Assembly (NCBI GenBank): GCA_020631575.1
Contig: JAHDGX010000054.1
Span: 1 to 5,990, forward strand
Direction of reading: 5' to 3'
Source: Candidatus Altimarinota bacterium
GTDB lineage: Bacteria; Patescibacteriota; Gracilibacteria; BD1-5; UBA6164
DNA length: 5,990 nucleotides
Positions 5,289 through 5,990 of this stretch are shown in pieces. The notes under the pieces were generated by a model. That model was not told the DNA's origin, did not search any database, and saw only the letters and a list, made by a program, of their open reading frames with translations. Every line of letters begins with the position of its first letter. Positions within the stretch are counted from its first letter, which is position 1. A program made the translations under genes and the position numbers.

Positions 5289-5879
5289 ATGTATAATGTA
5301 ACTCGTCAAGATGCAGCTGAAAGACTCTCTGTCTCAACAAGAAGTATCGACAGATATATAAAATCTGGGAAACTGAGAAGTAAAAAAGAGTGAAAAATAA
5401 TCTACATCCACTCTGGTGATATAACAAACCTTTCTGGAAGTTCTGAAGAAAAGCAGCCAGAAGTTATAATCCCAAAGCAACAAGGTTCTTATACGCAGTC
5501 AAAATCGTACAACGATGAACCAAGAGCTCATTCAACAGAAGTTATGGATGCTCAGAGTAGAGCAACCCTCGAGAAAATTTACCTCGATCTTCGAACGGAA
5601 ATTAAAACAAAGGATAAAGCAATTCAGGATCTATCTATTAGACTTGGACAAGCACAAGAAATAGCAAAAAACTCTGTAAGTCTGGTTGAGTTTAAAAAAT
5701 CTCAGTTTTTACTAGAGGAGTCAAAAGGTCACATTGCCTCTGAAAATTCAGAGCTGAAACAAGTGAGCTCAGACCTAAAAGAAAAATTAAAATATGAGAA
5801 AACAACAAATTATATACTTATTGCTTTTTGTATTATACTTGTTGTAGCTCTCGGGATACTATGGTTTGTAAAAATATAA
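5289..5879 (+). CDS. Tail-anchored helix-turn-helix coiled-coil protein
   Basis: The 196-residue protein has three parts. Residues 3-45 form an excisionase/MerR-like helix-turn-helix: RQDAAERLSVS, then the recognition helix TRSIDRYIKSGKL and a basic wing with KIIYI. Residues 46-85 are a polar, Ser/Gln-rich linker. Residues about 86-170 are Glu/Lys/Gln-rich helix, likely coiled coil. Residues about 174-194 are a single hydrophobic segment (ILIAFCIILVVALGILWF) ending two residues from the C-terminus. This predicts a DNA-binding head in the cytoplasm tethered to the membrane by its tail. Gly35, in the wing, is TGA; without recoding the head would be cut off and only a headless fragment from Met86 would remain. 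The start at 5289 gives the complete HTH. The stop is TAA. It could be a membrane-bound regulator or a DNA-to-membrane tether; no named family is recognised. Confidence 0.85.
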
Positions 5880-5884
5880 CTCTT

Positions 5885-5907
5885 GGCTTCTAAATATACA
5901 AGAAGCT
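5885..5907 (+). terminator. Weak hairpin after the HTH gene
   Basis: GCTTCT (5886-5891) pairs with AGAAGC (5901-5906) around a 9-nt loop, starting 6 bp after the HTH-gene stop. It lacks a T run (TATATCC follows), so termination is doubtful and transcription may continue into tRNA-Arg. The 10-mer AAGAAGCTAT at 5900-5909 also occurs in the tRNA-cluster terminator (4791-4800). Confidence 0.3.
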
Positions 5908-5913
5908 ATATCC

Positions 5914-5988
5914 GTCCTTGTAGTTCAACGGATAGAACAACCCCCTCCTAAGGGGTAGATGTTGGTTCGATTCCAGCCGGGGATACCA
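5914..5988 (+). tRNA. tRNA-Arg(CCT)
   Basis: A 75-nt cloverleaf with encoded CCA (5986-5988). The D stem is GTTC/GAAC, the anticodon stem ACCCC/GGGGT holds the loop CTCCTAA with anticodon CCT, and the T arm is GTTGG-TTCGATT-CCAGC. It reads AGG. The acceptor stem GTCCTTG/CGGGGAT carries three G-U wobbles (1-72, 5-68, 6-67). It lies 34 bp after the HTH gene on the same strand. Confidence 0.92.
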
Positions 5989-5990
5989 TA

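Noticed and set aside
4819..5988. Integrated element bounded by tRNA genes around the HTH gene
   Set aside because: The HTH is excisionase-like, but there is no integrase and no duplicated tRNA 3' end or attachment repeat in the window.
1..5990. CRISPR array, insertion sequence, toxin-antitoxin or defence system
   Set aside because: No regularly spaced repeats, transposase, terminal inverted repeats or defence-gene motifs were seen on either strand.

Overview
The window comes from a bacterium that reads TGA as glycine (NCBI translation table 25). This code is known from the Candidate Phyla Radiation groups Gracilibacteria (BD1-5/GN02) and Absconditabacteria (SR1). The evidence is direct. Four recognisable housekeeping proteins (CTP synthase, a HIT-family protein, release factor 1 and Obg) are broken by many in-frame TGA codons under the standard code. 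They become full-length and well conserved once TGA is read as Gly, and several of the recoded positions are near-invariant glycines. By my hand count about 39 of about 129 glycines in the window are TGA, and every real stop is TAA or TAG. CGA and CGG still sit at conserved arginine positions, which favours Gracilibacteria over those Absconditabacteria reported to have recoded CGA/CGG.

Layout. 1-381 (+): 3' end of pyrG (CTP synthase). 382-831 (-): HIT-domain nucleotide-binding protein, downstream of 846-1922 (-) prfA (RF1) in the same apparent operon. 2019-2717 (+): an unrecognised AT-rich gene unusually full of TGA glycines, divergent from prfA. 2720-4096 (-): obg, with its own promoter. 4196-4702 (-): a small polytopic membrane protein with its own promoter, a strong Shine-Dalgarno sequence and a terminator. 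4819-5115 (-): a tRNA cluster read Glu, initiator Met, CAT-anticodon Met, with a strong promoter upstream, a hairpin inside and a terminator at the end. 5289-5879 (+): a helix-turn-helix protein with a coiled coil and a C-terminal membrane anchor. 5914-5988 (+): tRNA-Arg(CCT).

The genes are mostly translation and growth functions: RF1 ends translation at UAA/UAG, Obg acts on the large ribosomal subunit, the tRNAs supply decoding, and CTP synthase supplies nucleotides. The genome is compact: two convergent gene pairs have stops that abut or lie 2 bp apart. No mobile element, CRISPR array or defence system is visible. The least explained parts are the TGA-rich orphan gene, the membrane-tethered DNA-binding protein with a direct repeat around its putative promoter, and the small membrane protein.
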